A stretch of 64,000 nucleotides of DNA from assembly GCF_037975245.1 (NCBI RefSeq), contig NC_092562.1, forward strand, positions 28,221,554-28,285,553, in the 5' to 3' direction. Below are positions 1-10,935 of the stretch, one piece after another (position 1 is the stretch's first letter; every line of letters starts with the position of its first letter). The notes beneath the pieces are model-generated. The model saw nothing but the letters and a program-made list of their open reading frames with translations. It was not told where the DNA came from and did no database searches. Position numbers and translations under genes: made by a program. The stretch is from Apostichopus japonicus (taxonomy: Eukaryota > Echinodermata > Holothuroidea > Aspidochirotida > Stichopodidae).

Positions 1-883
1 CTTCAATATGAAGTCTCTTCTACTCATGTTATTTTAAAATTCAACAGAATAACATATAGGCTTCTAACGGCTCTCTATGCAACAAATCTCTCTAAAATAC
101 TTCCTAGAGATATGTATTGCCCAAACTTACTTTGAAAGACCAACAACAATTCTCACTCAAAGAAAGTGTATAGGCTTACTTATCTCTCTTTGAGACAATT
201 TTTTTCTCATATCCTGCATGGTTTTGCATTGTTTTTTTAATAATTGCACTCTATTAATAAGTCGCAGTGAGTATTTAACGAAATTGTGTACAGTGAGGAC
301 ACGTCAAAGACGCCATACGTCACAAGCAAAGAAACTTCGAGAGAGACACTTGTTTGTTTGTTGTCAGTTACGCTCTTTGCATCCGTTGACGAAATGAGGT
401 ACTGAAGGCAGTAGTAAGATAACAAAAAGTTTACGTAAGGGAACGAAAAGTTTACGACGAAAGGACGTTCCTTATTATACTCACAGTGAATTTTCAAATC
501 AACCGTCTCCACGCAAAAGAAGAATGATTTCATTCCATGTTTATCTCTTTTGCTCTATACAAAAATAACATGCACCGACCTGGTACGCACCCACTTTAAT
601 GTTTAGTTCTAGTCAAGGCGTAAATATATATACATATAGAAGGAAAAAAATAGATTCAGCGTATGGAAGAAGCTATAGCATATATGCACCCCCACCCGTA
701 GCTTTGTGCTGCGAAAGTTATATATGCAAATGACGTTATATATGCAAATGACATTATATTGCACTTTTCAAGCATGAGGGACATAGAACTGTTAAACCTG
801 AAAAATAACGTTACATTGGCTTTTAATTTGGGGGAAAGTAACAAGTTAATTCCTTCCAGTGCACCTGGTTCAATTTTTTGAAT
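1..883. other. 3' flank of left gene, no gene seen
   Basis: AT-rich sequence without a credible reading frame. The one pattern of note is an 18-bp direct duplication at about 720-755. Each copy holds the POU octamer ATGCAAAT (724-731 and 742-749). Confidence 0.4.
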
Positions 884-912
884 TTTAATGTAAATCTCTA
901 AATCTATTTAAT
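884..912 (-). promoter_or_regulatory. Candidate poly(A) signals of left sialyltransferase
   Basis: Two ATTAAA hexamers on the minus strand (912-907 and 889-884) lie about 265-290 bp past the stop codon. No AATAAA is closer. The position is reasonable for a short 3' UTR, but there is no transcript evidence. Confidence 0.3.
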
Positions 913-1174
913 AGCAATCCGCCATTTTGGACTGTTACAGTGTGAATCTCAATTCCTGTCGTTTTACTGCCCTGTCTATTTCGATGCAAATACTTCCCAT
1001 CGCTACGAATTGGCGGACAATGACAGAATAACAATGTCAGGGACGGATTGCAAGACTTTGAAAAGGTGGAAAGGGAGGGGGATGTGATCCTGGGGTCGTT
1101 GATGCAAAATGTTAGCTTTGTAACTAAAGTCTTATACAATTGGAAACTTGGTCGTACAAGGAAATGAAGATTCT

Positions 1175-1622
1175 TTATGCGCTTGGTTTCTTCGATATTT
1201 TTACTACTCTCTTGACAACGATCCGTCGGCCATTTTTGTAGAAAGTTCTAACCACGGTATAATTTTTACTTTCTTCCGCTTTGCAGTCTGTGACACTACC
1301 ACTGCAGTTACTCATTTTCGATGATTTTTGCCTCTTTGATGATGGATTCTGAAGTTTTGATAATGTGCCATTCTTCTTAGCTTCGTTATATAGTTTTAAA
1401 AATGGCGAGTTCAATTGGGTGAGATTTCGCAGAACTGGTTTCCACGACGGATAATGGAATCTGATATTACGATGGATCGCCCATTGAGAGAATATTGCCT
1501 TTTCCGTTAGAAATTTGTGCCCCATATGTAGTTTCTTCTCACTTGCAGCGTAGTATGTACATTCTAGTTTATTGATGGAGTCGTTGTAGTAATGGTACAA
1601 AATCTTTGAATTAGGATGGCTC
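1175..1622 (-). CDS. Exon D of left sialyltransferase: motifs III and VS plus basic C-terminal tail
   Basis: 448 nt from acceptor CATTTCTTTTCAG|GAGCC to a TAA stop. It carries HYYND (motif III) and HMGHKFLTEKAIFSQWA. Within the latter, H-x4-E is motif VS with the presumed catalytic His. In vertebrate ST6GALNAC3-6 the protein ends a few residues after the equivalent of FHYPSW. Here 88 more residues follow, rich in Lys, Arg and Ser, with four further sequons (NLT, NGT, NCS, NYT) and a very basic end (NGRRIVVKRVVKISKK). The tail is clearly open but has no domain I recognise. Confidence 0.88.
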
Positions 1623-4366
1623 CTGAAAAGAAATGGAAGAAAAACAAGAGAAGGATAGGTCAGATTACGTAATTAAACGGTATAGCGCCATCACATCATA
1701 TCTGAAGTGGCATTTTATATTAGGGTGAAGGAAGAATAATTGATCAAAGTAGGCCGGGAAGGGAATAGGAGCATAATATCAACCAGCAGGAAGGGAGGGG
1801 GTGGGGGTGGGGGTAGGAGCATAATATCAACCAGAAGGAAGGGAGGGGGGGGGGGGTCGTATCTTCCAAGTATCGTCAAGATGCCACCATTCCGCCGTTC
1901 TTTTATTTTACTTGCAATCTATAAAAAGAATTGTTTTATGAAAGATGGCGCTATATCATATTATATAAATAAATCGATTTACGCACTCCGAAATACCACG
2001 CTATCTGAAGTGGGCTTCAAACATCAAAAATGTCTTTGCCTATGAGTAATGCATTCAACTCGATAACATCAACAACAACAATTATCAGAAACTTTACAGG
2101 GGGACTTTTCAAGATATTTCTGAGATATTATCATTGAAGATATTGTGACATATATACTTACTGGCAATAATTTTCCGGTGGAAGGCCGTACACGTCAATT
2201 TTGCCACATATATCAATAGCAAACAGCATCGTTACAAAACCAGTTGAAAACCAAGTATGAGCTTCCTTTCTGAAAATAATATAGTAAAAACGATTGAATT
2301 ATTTACTATTTTTCGTTGAAGCTAGCTGTCACTATTTTGAAAGCGTTGGTGACTTTTCACCTAATATTAATACGATTTGGGGCCAAACTAGTAACTCCAC
2401 CCTTATTTCATTATACTTTTGACACTTTATCTGAATCAAAAAGTGACAATCATGAAGTTGTCAAGAAAACTTTTTCTCGAAAATTCAGAGGAAAAAATTG
2501 TAGTTTCACTTTTCATCTAAGAAACCTAAGATTCTCACCTTTTTAACGAATGTGTGCCAAAGGAAAAAAAAATATACCAAGATTACAGAGCTCTTCACTG
2601 AAACACACCGAGGGAGATGGTAACCCAAATTTGAAGTTTTCACTTTTGCACCGAAACGCCGTATTTATTTATTGCCTATATATTTGGTTAAGTTTTTTGG
2701 CTTAATATTGGAAAGCATTCCTAAAAATACCACGCAAAGAAATTCCTGCTCGTATTACAATATGCCGTGTTGAGCTCAGTGTGTGGATCCTGTATGGATG
2801 TTATTCGATTTATAGCCTTTAACGGAAAATCTGCTTTATGATTAATGACCAATCGGTGATCTTTCTTGTGGCAAATCTGGTATCACTTTCATTTTGCAAA
2901 CAGCATGAACTGGCCTTTACTTACTTCTTCATCAACAGTCTCAAAACTTGCATTTAACGTAATTTCCCAACAGGAGTATATGTACTTTAAATTCCTCAGA
3001 AGGGTTTTAGCTTCTATGCCATTACCACCGCCCCGCCCCCCCCCCAACCGGTGCCCTCGCCTCAGTACTGGTAGACTGAATAGCTTTCGACCTATATAGA
3101 CCGTCATTCTTGCACATTTGGATAGCATTGAACAGTATATATGCAGCGTTATATCATATAGATATAGATATATATATAGTTATTGAGAAAGTTAGATCAT
3201 TAATTATCAGAAATAAGAAAGATGGTTTTCTTATTTCCTTATTTACCTGGTCATGCCAACCTGTCGCTCGAATTCCCTCCCGGTTTCTTGGAGTTTCTCT
3301 TTGGTAAAGAGATAGAATTCGACGCTTGGATATTCCTTCGAATAATTTTTCGCCAATAAATAAACAGGATCTGACGTTTGATTAATATCGACCTCGTACA
3401 GCCATGGAATGATCACGAAATCTGTTCTAGTATTTTGATCGTCTAATATTTCTTGCTTCATGTCTTCGTCTTCCTGTAGTGATTTCTGCAGATTTGGGTG
3501 ACCAATTATCCGTGCTGTTGTCCGATAGCCTACGTCTTCTTCATAGCCTTTCACGGGAGCCGCGTTCATGCGCAGTACGCAATCAGCATCGTCGATATCG
3601 GCGCCTGCGCCTTTCCCCGACAGCTGTCCCGAGCTTGATACCAGGGAACAAGTTCGACAGGTCATGTGTAACGTCTGCCAATAAGAAAGGAAATAGGAAT
3701 ATCAGAGGCTGCGAATGAGGGTTAAATCAGAGGAGGCAGAGAGGAAGGGGGAGGGTAGGAGGGGTGGCGGTAAACCAGAATATTATCTTACAAATCTCCC
3801 GAAAAAATGTGTCTTTTATACATTATTTACCACTAATTCGAGAACAGGATGACACGATATAATTATGACTTGCTTAAGGTTTCAATTAAAGGGGTCTTCT
3901 TAAATAGCAACTGCCCACTTTTTATTTACCCATCTTGAAAAAGAGGCACTTCAAATTTATAAAGACAGACCCCACCCCCCCCCTTTTTTTGTGTTAAACT
4001 TCAACCTCTTACAAATTAAAATGAGAGAAAACAGCGAAAGTGGAAAATTGGACATTTTCTCATTACCTTATTTCCTATAATGGAGATGTAACCCGGTAAA
4101 GATTTAATTTCCTCGCCAATAACTGGAGCTTCGGTTATGATGTTCTTAATAAACCGAGCTTCCTCCTCTCCCTTCTTCGTCGGTGGTTTCAACGTCGCTT
4201 TTAACCTGCTGTGGAAATCTCCACTGTCACGTGAGAACCTAGCATTTTCAAGGTTTACCAGTCTTTGCCGATCTAGATCCACACTTTGGTTGTGTAAGAA
4301 GTATAAGAGACATAACGTCATCAGGATGCATTGCCAGAAGGCCAGTAGAATAATTAAGTCACGCAC
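1175..4366 (-). CDS. ST6GALNAC-like: ST6GALNAC-like sialyltransferase (GT29), four exons, 5' end missing
   Basis: Spliced coding sequence on the minus strand: exons 4366-4067, 3674-3247, 2269-2162 and 1622-1175, giving 427 residues plus stop. Every junction is AG/GT and the phases match. By family knowledge this is a type II Golgi enzyme that transfers sialic acid from CMP-sialic acid in alpha-2,6 linkage to GalNAc. The parts appear in the expected order: membrane anchor, stem, sialylmotif L (CSLVSSSGQL ... DCVLRMNAAP ... DVGYRTT), sialylmotif S (FSTGF ... FAIDIC ... VYG), motif III (HYYND) and motif VS (HKFLTE, the H-x4-E pattern). The cysteines of DCVLRMN and AIDIC are the expected L-S disulfide pair. 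Vertebrate ST6GALNAC3-6 are about 300-335 residues; this one is longer because of an 88-residue tail. The first exon starts with GTG directly after a splice acceptor, so the ATG must be in an unseen upstream exon. The exact subfamily is uncertain. Confidence 0.9.
1845..1856 (+). repeat. Poly-G run inside intron C-D
   Basis: A run of about 12 G closes a short G-rich duplication (1790-1856, with the phrase AGCATAATATCAACCAG repeated). It lies inside the third visible intron of the left sialyltransferase gene. Confidence 0.6.
2162..2269 (-). CDS. Exon C of left sialyltransferase: sialylmotif S
   Basis: 108 nt, acceptor TTATTTTCAG and donor CCA|GTAAGT, entering in phase 2 and leaving in phase 2. 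It is too short to stand out as an open frame and was found by reading the intron between exons B and D. It encodes TWFSTGF, then FAIDIC, then VYG and NYC. This matches sialylmotif S of ST6GALNAC enzymes. The usual TGW is TGF here. The right paralogue's exon C has exactly the same length and phase. Confidence 0.88.
3247..3674 (-). CDS. Exon B of left sialyltransferase: sialylmotif L
   Basis: 428 nt, acceptor TTATTGGCAG|ACG and donor ACCAG|GTAAAT, leaving phase 2. The reading frame carries CRTCSLVSSSGQL, then IDDADCVLRMNAAP, then GYEEDVGYRTT. Together these form sialylmotif L, the CMP-sialic acid binding motif. The Met at 3665 is internal, three codons after the exon start, and aligns with the region before the first motif-L cysteine in the right paralogue. 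Two sequons (NQT, NYS) are present. Confidence 0.9.
4067..4366 (-). CDS. Exon A of left sialyltransferase: membrane anchor and stem
   Basis: 300 nt, phase 0 at both ends. A pyrimidine-rich acceptor (TTCCTCCTCCTTAG) precedes it and AAG|GTAATG follows. It encodes a hydrophobic helix of about 21 residues near the start (from LIILLAFWQC to LLYFL). A polar stem with one N-glycosylation sequon (NQS) and many Lys, Arg and Glu follows. This is the layout of a signal-anchor type II Golgi glycosyltransferase. The first Met inside the exon lies within the helix, so it is unlikely to be the true start. Confidence 0.8.
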
Positions 4367-5394
4367 CTAAGGAGGAGGAAATAAACAAGAGGAAGACAGA
4401 AAATATGAATAATTGACTAAATGACTAAGTTTATGAATAAATGAATAATATTAATAAATGACTAAGTTTATGAATTAGTAGAATACTTGCACATTAAGAA
4501 CCCTGTATGTTAAGCGAACAAAACAAGGGAGGATACTGATTAGAAGGTGCAGGGAGGGGGATGGTCATGGTGAGGGGGAGGGAGGGGTTGAGGGGAGGAT
4601 GGGCGGTGGTTGATAGGAGGATAATGAGAGGTCGAGGATTGGATGAGCGGTGGTTGAGAGGAGGTGGAGGGGAGGGGATGATCAGGGAAGGGCTCGGGTT
4701 TTTTTGTTGTCCCATACGTCAGTTATCGTGGGTATTCGACCTATACAAATATATTCGAAGATATAAAATACGTGTTAATGTATCTTTATAATGAAAACAA
4801 GGGCTACTTTCACTGCTTTGAATAAACCAACAGAATCAGTGAAAGAGCAAAATCATCTGAAATATCCTGAACCGTCTAGAAAAAACAAAACATAAAATGT
4901 CTGCTGTCTTGAGGCAGATCATACGTCTTGATAAATTAAAGCGGTTGTCCAAAGTTTAAAGAATTTCTAAAGGTGAATAAACACCAACAGTTAGACGGAC
5001 ACAAAACGAGCGTACACAGGATATAATAATAAAGAGCATTAAAATAAGCCCGGTAGGTAGATGGCGGTGCGATAGTTGTGAGAAGACTTGCAAGCTAATA
5101 AAACAGAATGATGCAAACATTCCTACCGAAACGCAATACACCGGGTTTTGAGGAAAGACGCGAAGTCATCTAAATAAGTTGTAAGATAGCGCCCCCAACT
5201 TAGAAAAGTTGCCCCCATATTTTGTATTAACCAATTTACGCGAAGTTTGTACTTTGGACAATTTCCTAATGATAATACCTCTCTTAACTGTCCTCCAATA
5301 TCATGGTTCAAATCACTCGAATTGACAGTAGAAACAGTTCCTTACCTTCATCTTATAGAAACGTTTCATTCATACTGCTAATACTGAAAGCAGG
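4367..5394. other. Upstream of left gene, no exon recognised
   Basis: This region must contain or lead to the missing first exon of the left sialyltransferase, but I cannot pick it out. It contains a small duplication of AAATGACTAAGTTTATGAAT (about 4415 and 4450) and a G-rich stretch of GGGAGG type at 4550-4690. Confidence 0.4.
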
Positions 5395-5810
5395 ACAATA
5401 CAGAACATGACAGTACAGTGCAGTACTGCACTGTATAGTACTGTACTTTACAGTAATGTATAATACAGTACAGTATTTACTGTATGATACAGTACTGAAC
5501 TGTACAGTACATTACAGTACGGTGCTGAACTGTACTGTTCAGTAATGTATAATACAGCACAATATTAACTGTATGATACAGTACTGTATTGTACAGTACA
5601 TTACAGTACAGTACAGTACAGTACTGTACAATACTGTACAGTACTGTACACTGCAATGTACTGTACAGTACAATACTGTACAGTATTGTGCTCTAATGTC
5701 ATGTAAAGTACTGTAATGTACTGTACAGTTCAGTACTGCACAGTTCAGTACTGCACAGTACTCTATAATACAGTAAAGTACTGTACAGTATATTACAGTA
5801 CAGTCTAGAA
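5395..5810. repeat. Self-complementary CAGTAC/GTACTG satellite
   Basis: About 415 bp built almost entirely from degenerate CAGTACTGTA and TACAGTAC words. The core (ACAGTACTGT) is its own reverse complement, so both strands read alike and the tract can fold on itself at many registers. No frame stays open. Confidence 0.9.
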
Positions 5811-8373
5811 AACAAATTGTCCCAACTGGGTGTTGTACTTCAGAGACTTATCTATATTATGTATTTGTTTGCATGTGTTACCGCTTGAATCATCGGATTT
5901 TACCGTATACATTAAACTGACAAATAATTGAATGTTGGCGTTAACATTTATGATTTTTTGATAAAATAAAATTCCATAAATAATTTACATCACAAATAAT
6001 GAAGAAATACCGGAGAGTGTATGTACCGTGACGTGGTGCACAGGGCTTTAAAGTTGGTGAGGTGAAAGGTTAACATGCCCAAACTGATTTTGTCGGGTAG
6101 TGAACCACCCCCCCACCCGGAAAAGGTCCCCCCTCGCCCCACCCGGAATGTGAAAAGTTTACTCGACAACGTTTTACCGCAGGGTCTCGATGGAAATGTT
6201 TTTTTTTGGGGGGGGGGAGGGTGGAAGCGGAGGGGAGGGAGCACTTTCCCTTTGCGCACGATGATAATTATGAATGGATATTGCATCTTATATTCAGGTT
6301 TGATGAGAAACAAAAATCAAATTCAGCTTATCAAGGAATTTCCAAAGGAACTATTTGTATTTCATCATAGGGCAAAGGTAAATTAAGTTTTTAATTGTTT
6401 GCATGCTCATCGGTAAATTATTACAAGACAATTATATTTGTGTTAATGATTAATACAACGAGAGGCATGTTTAACGCATATCAAGAAATGCAAATATTCT
6501 CAACACAGCAATTTAAAGCATGTGAACTAGTGTAAATATACCGTCAGTCTCTCTGATTGAAAATAAACAACAATTAAATCTTGTGACTGATTATTTATCT
6601 AATTATATCGGAATAAATCTCTCATACATTAGTACACCGTGGTTCAATATTGAGTCATACTGTTCATAGGAACTTATTATTCAAAATGCAGTACGGGAAT
6701 CTTATGTTGTACTAGCGGGCTGTATAAGATAACTGCACAACTAGGCCTATTGCATACACATTTACACATGGTACTGATCAAATTATTGTTGATATATTTA
6801 TGATATAGTTTATAACAGAGGCAGAGCACGAATTTAATGGTCGGGCAGTCCACCGTGAAATCATTTACTCAATTCGTGGACCCAAACCGCGACTTAAGGG
6901 TAGATGCGCACTTGCGTAGGGTAAGAGGGCAGGGGTAGGCATAAAGGGTTATTGGAGGCGCACTGCAAAAATGTTACCAGTTTGTAAGCTAGATGTAGAT
7001 CGGAGTGCGTATGTACAGAAACAGGTAATAGAGGAATGTAGTCAATGTACCTATAATCACGTGACAAAAAAAAATTAACCTTTGATGAGAAATAAAGGAT
7101 CAGAAAATTCTACATGCGCATAGTGCAATATTTATGTTTATGTGCATGTTTATATATATATGAAATATATTGCAAAGTCAGTGCTTACAGTTTATACAAG
7201 CTAATATTAGCACAAAGGCCTTCACATTCCATCGCTTTCCTTTTAACAACCATTTTCTCGAGTCTCAGGAAATATCGGCGTGCCATACTATTTGCCCAAC
7301 TTAAGTTTATAAATTGTAAAAAGCAGATTTAACAAAAGAACAGTTTACAAATCAACACTGACATTGGTCTATGCACATACTTATTATATATTGTATACGA
7401 GTGTGTATTGTATGAAGCCACTTGAATATGTCGGTCTTTTAATTTTATGTATTGACCATCGACCTTTGGAACCATTATCTACCTGACGACCATACAAAGT
7501 TATGAGGTTTCAATGATGACGTTGCATTTTTATACCAAAGGTCATCACACATATATGTATATATATATACAAACACGCTTTTGCATGTATGTGTGTGTGT
7601 GTGTAGGTCTGCAGTTGTTGTACATACATTGCGTATACCCACTGTATTTTTAAACGAAATAAATTCTTCACGGTATACCTCCACGGTTTAAATACCCTTA
7701 TCACCTTGTCATCTTGTTGGGTAAACTGTTAACTGGAACTAAAGAATTTAAACCCCTCTCTGTTGTTATGGCGACCATATACGCTGTCAGTTAACAGTCC
7801 ACTTTTACGTTTAGCCAGGACAAACAGTTCGAGTTAAAAGCAAATACGGTACTTGATTGTAAAAGATATCTGGAGTAGTCGAAGGGTCTTCTTTGCTAAG
7901 AAGATAATGTTAGACGCTAACATGTGTATGACTTTACTGTACGTGCAGTGACCATTTGTAACATCATGGAGCTTTTGAAAACTCTATGGACACACTAATA
8001 TGTCTATACCTGATGTTCACAACGACATTGGAATAAGCTATATGAGTGATTAAATCATCCTGTCATAAAACTAATATTCAATAATAAGAAGAATGAATAT
8101 TTGATAATATTCTATAGTAGAAGTTAATATAAACTTTGGCACAACAAGTACAATTGGTATGTTGCAGACCGTTAAAAAACACTGCCAGCTGTCTAGGTGG
8201 CATTTCTATAACACGTTTAATTTTTGAGAAATTACCCTTTAAAAAAACTGAGTTTCATCAATTAAAGTGACTGATTATATAGTCTAAAACGCAGGTCATT
8301 AAAGGTCAGTCCCTCAGATACAACACAAAATTCAAAGAGTAAAACATATACGACATTTAGGGCAACTAAAATA
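5811..8373. other. No gene seen
   Basis: AT-rich sequence. Notable only for opposed C-rich and G-rich tracts at about 6107-6140 and 6206-6245, and a short (TG)n near 7590. Open frames are short and have no recognisable motif. Confidence 0.4.
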
Positions 8374-9218
8374 CAGGGCTGGTGATTTTTCTTTACTTAA
8401 AAAAATCTTTTTTTTTTATTTCAATCGATTTTCTTGTTTTTGTGGCATCATGCCTTAACGTGTTGTGCCCATTTATACTTGGGGACTTTTGAAGACCCTG
8501 GAATCGGTGCTTTCTGATCTAATGCCAAACTTGAAGAATTAGTACACTTGCCTGCAAACCCTAGTTCAGATATAACACATTTTCCAGGAATCTTTTGATA
8601 GCATTGATAAAAAGATCCCACTGAAGTTTGCTTTGTTTTTTTCAGGCCATGCATAAACTTGACTGCTACTCGACTGCCACTAAATGGGTATTATTACATC
8701 ACTGGTTTAGAACCTATTTGATGTTAGAAGCAACATATTGTGACTCTGTGGTTTTGAAAATAACGACTCTTTTGTACTCAAATTTCCTGTCTTTTGTCTA
8801 CCATCTGTTTCATGAGCACCCGCAAAGTGATTATTGAATTGCTTAGTATAGTGTTGTAGTAAGTTTGTTTAGCCAATAAAGTAATAATACTGTGTTTTGC
8901 AAGTTTCAGAGTTGTCAGAAACATGTCAGGTATGAATAGTATGAATGTTAATATTGCCTAAACTGATGATTATGACTTCAAGGTAGAAGGGGGTCATGCA
9001 ACTCGGTCAACCTGTAACGTTGCTGGTAAATAGTAACTTTAAATTTAAGTCGTATTTATCACTTATTTTACCCTTAAGCAGGTATTTAACATGTTATTTA
9101 AAATGTCTGAGAAATTATTAACTATGTCTGTTCTAATTTCATTCATGTTTATTACCAGATTTGTACAAGATTCAAATCTGTGATTTAAATCAATGATTTT
9201 TTATATTAGCCAATCCTG
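8374..9218. mobile_element. hAT-type DNA element, non-autonomous, 845 bp
   Basis: The left end is CAGGGCTGGTGATTTTT and the right end, read inwards, is CAGGATTGGCTAATAT. The flanks are CTAAAATA (8366-8373) and CTAACATA (9219-9226), a 7/8 match that fits the 8-bp duplication made by hAT transposases. Inside the ends are AAATCAATGATTT-like words. There is no transposase catalytic frame. A 68-codon frame on the minus strand (8654-8448) may be a decayed coding remnant. Confidence 0.65.
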
Positions 9219-9493
9219 CTAACATACAATCATTCTTCAATGTCACATGATTGCCACTGTCATTCGATTGATAAAGCCAATTGATTAAACTTAACATTTA
9301 GGCTTGTACTTCAAAAGTTCGGAGATATTCTTAAAAGAAACAACAAGTGTTTTAAGCTAATAACGCATGCGTATAAGTTGAAATTGACAACAACCTTTGC
9401 AAGGTCTACAACCAACCAATTTTAGAGATGTAAAATCCTTTAAACTTGACCACAGATATCAAATGACCAGGTATACCTTGCCCGGGGCATATC

Positions 9494-9572
9494 GGTGATT
9501 GTTTTTCGTTCTTTGTATACAGATGGTTGTTTTTCGTTCTTTGTATAAAGTGATTGTTTTCCGTTCTTTGTT
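9494..9572 (+). repeat. Short tandem repeat, three copies of about 26-30 bp
   Basis: The phrase TGATTGTTTTTCGTTCTTTG recurs three times with one or two changes per copy. Confidence 0.8.
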
Positions 9573-10901
9573 CCACCGGGTCTTTATTTTAGTAAAGTAA
9601 CCGAGCGACGCGTTACTATTATTTCCATACAGGTCGGGTCAGTTAAACTGTAACTTGGGTACAATAACAGCAATAAAACCCCCAAAAAATCTTTATCGAT
9701 ACTTCTTGAAACAAAACCAATTTTTGTCAATACAGCCGCCAACAACACAATTTTTGTAATTATTTTTTTTTTATAATAAAACTCTTTTCGAATTGAAAAT
9801 AGCCCTCCGCTGTTGTGCATTATCGCAAACAGCAGACATTAGCAGCTCCATGACCGGATCTTAAAATTTGCATAAGGCTGCACTACCGAAAGTTCAACAA
9901 ACGAAGTGGACATAAAAGCAACCGGCATAGAAGCGAACGACAAAACAAATAGCGGTTCTAAGTTGGCTTGGTAAAGAATGAGGAAATCCATAAATCGTTT
10001 CATAAACGATTTGGTTGTAATGTACAAAGACGATATGGAATGTGTCCAGACAAAAGGAAAAAGAAAAATTGAAGAGGGGAAAACCAGAACAGGATTAAAC
10101 GATTCGAATCAGCCACAGTCGTGCCCCGGTTAATATTAAAAGAGGTTAACGAGACAGTCCACTTTTTGAAGAGGGGATTTGGCATTTGTCTTTGTACGAG
10201 AGCCTTTCCGTTCTTGCTTTGCAGATGTTATTCGCATTTCCTGCATTGATGTGAATATATTCACATCACGCCGTACCTCTAAACAACAATCACATCCTCC
10301 TCTATATATATTGTTTATAGAAGCACATGCAAACATATAGATATTGCCAAACAAATTGTATAGTTCCGTGACATGCTGTTATCTTTTAAAAAGAAAACTT
10401 GTATTGGTTATCTGCCCAGTATCTGGTCACTCAAACTACTAACCTAGCTATAGATAAGCTATGGTCTTACTATTATGAGAAAACGGCCTGTTGCCAAGAG
10501 CTGTATATGTACACTGTAAGAACAGCACTATTGAGAGTTGATATCCTGTTATCTGAAATTATCATTTCCCCTCTTCTGTTTTACATGTACAGCACCGCTG
10601 TAACCCAAATGGGAAAGATGACAGGTTGATTAATGCGTAGCAGACTAATTTTGACGAGAACAGGAGAGCTAGTTATACGCTTAGTGAAAAAATTATTTAT
10701 AGTTCATAAAGCATGGAATAAATATTAATTAAAAACAATGGATATATAGATGGAAACAATACGTTACATCCCCTGACTTCCCAGATAACATAAATCAGTT
10801 GTGCTTTGGACTTGCTAAACGGCAATTAAAAAAATCCGACTCCTATTGTACGATGTCATAATATACCTATATATAGGTATATTCATAAGGGACTAGTTGA
10901 A

Positions 10902-10935
10902 GCAAGGAGTTGTTATGGATAACTACTCCCTGGTT
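10902..10935. repeat. Dispersed palindromic repeat, copy 1
   Basis: The arms GGAGTTGTTAT and ATAACTACTCC pair with one mismatch across a GG spacer. On the reverse strand the sequence reads AACCAGGGAG ... ATAACAACTCC, shared with copies at 20553 and 58663. Confidence 0.7.
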
